A stretch of 64,000 bases of DNA, from assembly GCF_028368995.1 (NCBI RefSeq), contig NZ_JAQNDL010000005.1:258501-322500 (forward strand). The letters run 5' to 3'. A program made the translations under genes and the position numbers. Below, piece after piece: positions 62,713 to 64,000 of this stretch (positions within the stretch are counted from its first letter, which is position 1; each line of letters starts with the position of its first letter). This stretch comes from Nannocystis bainbridge. GTDB lineage: Bacteria > Myxococcota_A > Polyangia > Nannocystales > Nannocystaceae. The notes beneath the pieces are model-generated. The model did no database searches, was not told the origin of the DNA, and was given only the letters and a program-made list of their open reading frames with translations.

Positions 62713-64000
62713 CTATCGAGGGTCCGCGACCGCGCGGAACAGCGGGCTGGCGACGAGGTCGACGAGCAGGCTCTGGACGCGGTGGCCGCTGGCGACGAAC
62801 CTGTCCTCGAGGACATCCAGCGCGGGCAGCTCGCCGAAGGTCTCGAGGTGGCCGAGGCCGCCGCGCACGAAGTTCTTGATCACGCAGGCCGCAGCCCGCC
62901 GATCGTCGACCAGCAGGGCCGCCAGCTCGCGCGCGCCGGCGAACCGGCCGAGGTCGTCGGTGCTGGCTTCGACGTCGATGGCGAGCCCCTGATCCTCGGT
63001 GCGGAAGCGGCCGAGGGCGTCGTAGTGCTCGAGGGTGAGGCCGAGCGGGTCCATGCCGCGGTGACAGCTGGCGCAGCTCTGGTCGGTCAGGTGCCGCTGC
63101 AGCCGCTGCTTCATGGTCTCCGGCTTATTTGGGTCGGCGGCCGGCAAGTGAGTGTCGACGCCGGGCGGCGGCGGCAAGATGATGTCGCACAGCAGGCGGG
63201 TGCGAATGAACTGACCGCGGCGGGTCGGCGAGGTCAGGCCAGGGTGGGCGAAGCGAGCCAGGAAGCTGGCGTGGCCGAGCAAGCCGGCGCGGCCCTGCGC
63301 CGCCGGCGAGGCGACGCGGTGAAAGCCCGGCCCGTCGGGCGCCGGCAGCCCGTAGAGCCCGGCCAGCGCGGCGTCGACGAAGGTGGTGTCGCTGTCGAAG
63401 AACCGGCGGATGTCGCCGTCCTCCTGCCATACGATCGCGTCGAGCAGATGCAGGGTCTCCTGCGCCATCGACCCGGCCAGCGCGGGCGAGAACTCCGGGA
63501 ACAGGTCGGCGCTCTTGGCCAGGGTCGGCAGGTCGCGCAGCAGCAGCAGCTCGCTGTAAAATTTGGTGAGGGTGGTCCGCGCCTCCGGTTGCTTCAGCAT
63601 CGCCGCGGCCGCGGCCCGCACCTGGGCCTCGGTCTCGAGCTCGCCGGCCTCGGCGGCGGCCAGCAAGGCGGCGTCCGGGGTGCGTCCGAGCAAGAAGAAC
63701 GACATGCGCGCGGCCAGCTCGAGCCCCGTGAGCCGCCGCCGCGCCGGGGCGTCGGAGTCGGGCTCGCCGAGCTCGAACAAATAGATGAAGTGCGGCGATT
63801 GCAGCAGCGCCATCAATTCGTATTCGAGGCCGACAGCGAACGAATCACCCCAGGCGCGGCCGTCCTCGGCGATCTGCACGAGCGCCGCGACCTCGCCGTC
63901 AGTCAGCGGCCGCCGCCAGGCCAGGCGCCCGAAATCGGCCGCCACGGCGGCGTAACAGGGCGAATCGGCGGTGGCATCATGGACGCACGGGACGAAGCTG
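62713..64000 (-). CDS. DUF1592/DUF1588/DUF1585 cytochrome-like protein (5' end beyond window)
   Basis: The frame is open to the right edge: upstream of the apparent start MAADFGRLAWRRP it continues FVPCVHDATADSPCYAAVAA, so the gene begins outside the window. The domains in order are DUF1592 (AWRRPLTDGEVAAL ... SPHFIYLFELGEP), DUF1588 (HASFLARFAHPGLTSPTRRGQFIRTRLLC) and DUF1585 at the C-terminus (FVRGGLGHLETFGELPALDV), typical of planctomycete and myxobacterial secreted proteins often linked to c-type haem or polysaccharide use. A CASCHRGMDPLG motif (CxxCH) could bind haem c. It is in operon with the DUF1552 gene. A 14-bp repeat unit (CCTG 62800, CATC 62814) lies in its 3' coding part. Confidence 0.92.
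   Translation of the reverse strand, partial: SFVPCVHDATADSPCYAAVAADFGRLAWRRPLTDGEVAALVQIAEDGRAWGDSFAVGLEYELMALLQSPHFIYLFELGEPDSDAPARRRLTGLELAARMSFFLLGRTPDAALLAAAEAGELETEAQVRAAAAAMLKQPEARTTLTKFYSELLLLRDLPTLAKSADLFPEFSPALAGSMAQETLHLLDAIVWQEDGDIRRFFDSDTTFVDAALAGLYGLPAPDGPGFHRVASPAAQGRAGLLGHASFLARFAHPGLTSPTRRGQFIRTRLLCDIILPPPPGVDTHLPAADPNKPETMKQRLQRHLTDQSCASCHRGMDPLGLTLEHYDALGRFRTEDQGLAIDVEASTDDLGRFAGARELAALLVDDRRAAACVIKNFVRGGLGHLETFGELPALDVLEDRFVASGHRVQSLLVDLVASPLFRAVADPR

Overview
The window is high-GC DNA, by eye about 70 percent G+C over most of its length. It is dense with eukaryote-like Ser/Thr kinases fused to WD40 or TPR modules, PAS-rich histidine kinases, and secreted lipoproteins whose lipobox Cys is followed by a Thr-rich tether. 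It also holds a DUF1552/DUF1592 pair and several unusual domain fusions. This mix points to a myxobacterium, most likely of the Nannocystis type. The assignment is inference: no rRNA or marker gene is present.

Layout. 1-12.2 kb: surface and secreted proteins (a P-domain fragment, a ferritin-like lipoprotein, Thr-rich lipoproteins, a trypsin with FG-GAP repeats) plus a WD40 kinase. 12.3-17.8 kb: a zinc-ribbon membrane gene broken by an in-frame TAG, a HEAFH metallopeptidase lipoprotein, and a MarR/SDR/tatA-remnant module flanked by about 49-bp direct repeats. 17.9-25.9 kb: an ECF sigma factor, a small conserved-looking ORF, a TPR kinase and a WD40 kinase homologue that has lost its catalytic residues. 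25.9-30.1 kb: an accessory region with a decayed thioredoxin-like gene, a lower-GC divergent pair (an effector-associated-domain-like protein with Fis-type HTHs, and a coiled-coil tail-anchored protein), an IS66 tnpA remnant and a kinase remnant. 30.1-45.6 kb: signalling (PAS-STAS protein, two coupled histidine kinases with a response regulator, a further GAF histidine kinase), an alpha/beta hydrolase, a TPR-thioredoxin lipoprotein and an EamA transporter. 45.6-64 kb: small membrane and lipoprotein genes, a GH15 / glucose-dehydrogenase-like SDR / gluconokinase cluster, a transglutaminase-like protein, a HEAT-cyclophilin fusion, an amine oxidase, an MFS transporter, a small HNH-like protein, and the DUF1552-DUF1592 pair running off the right edge.

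The most striking feature is not a gene. A 14-bp unit (CATG plus ten bases, typically TCCNNNNGGA, so that GGACATGTCC palindromes recur with exact 14-bp phase) occurs as arrays and single hairpins throughout the window. The arrays sit mostly just after stop codons, often between convergent genes. They also intrude into coding sequence, where they supply start codons, stop codons and extra residues. The second candidate is the lower-GC divergent pair at 26.6-28.3 kb, which resembles parts of bacterial conflict or signalling systems built on effector-associated domains.
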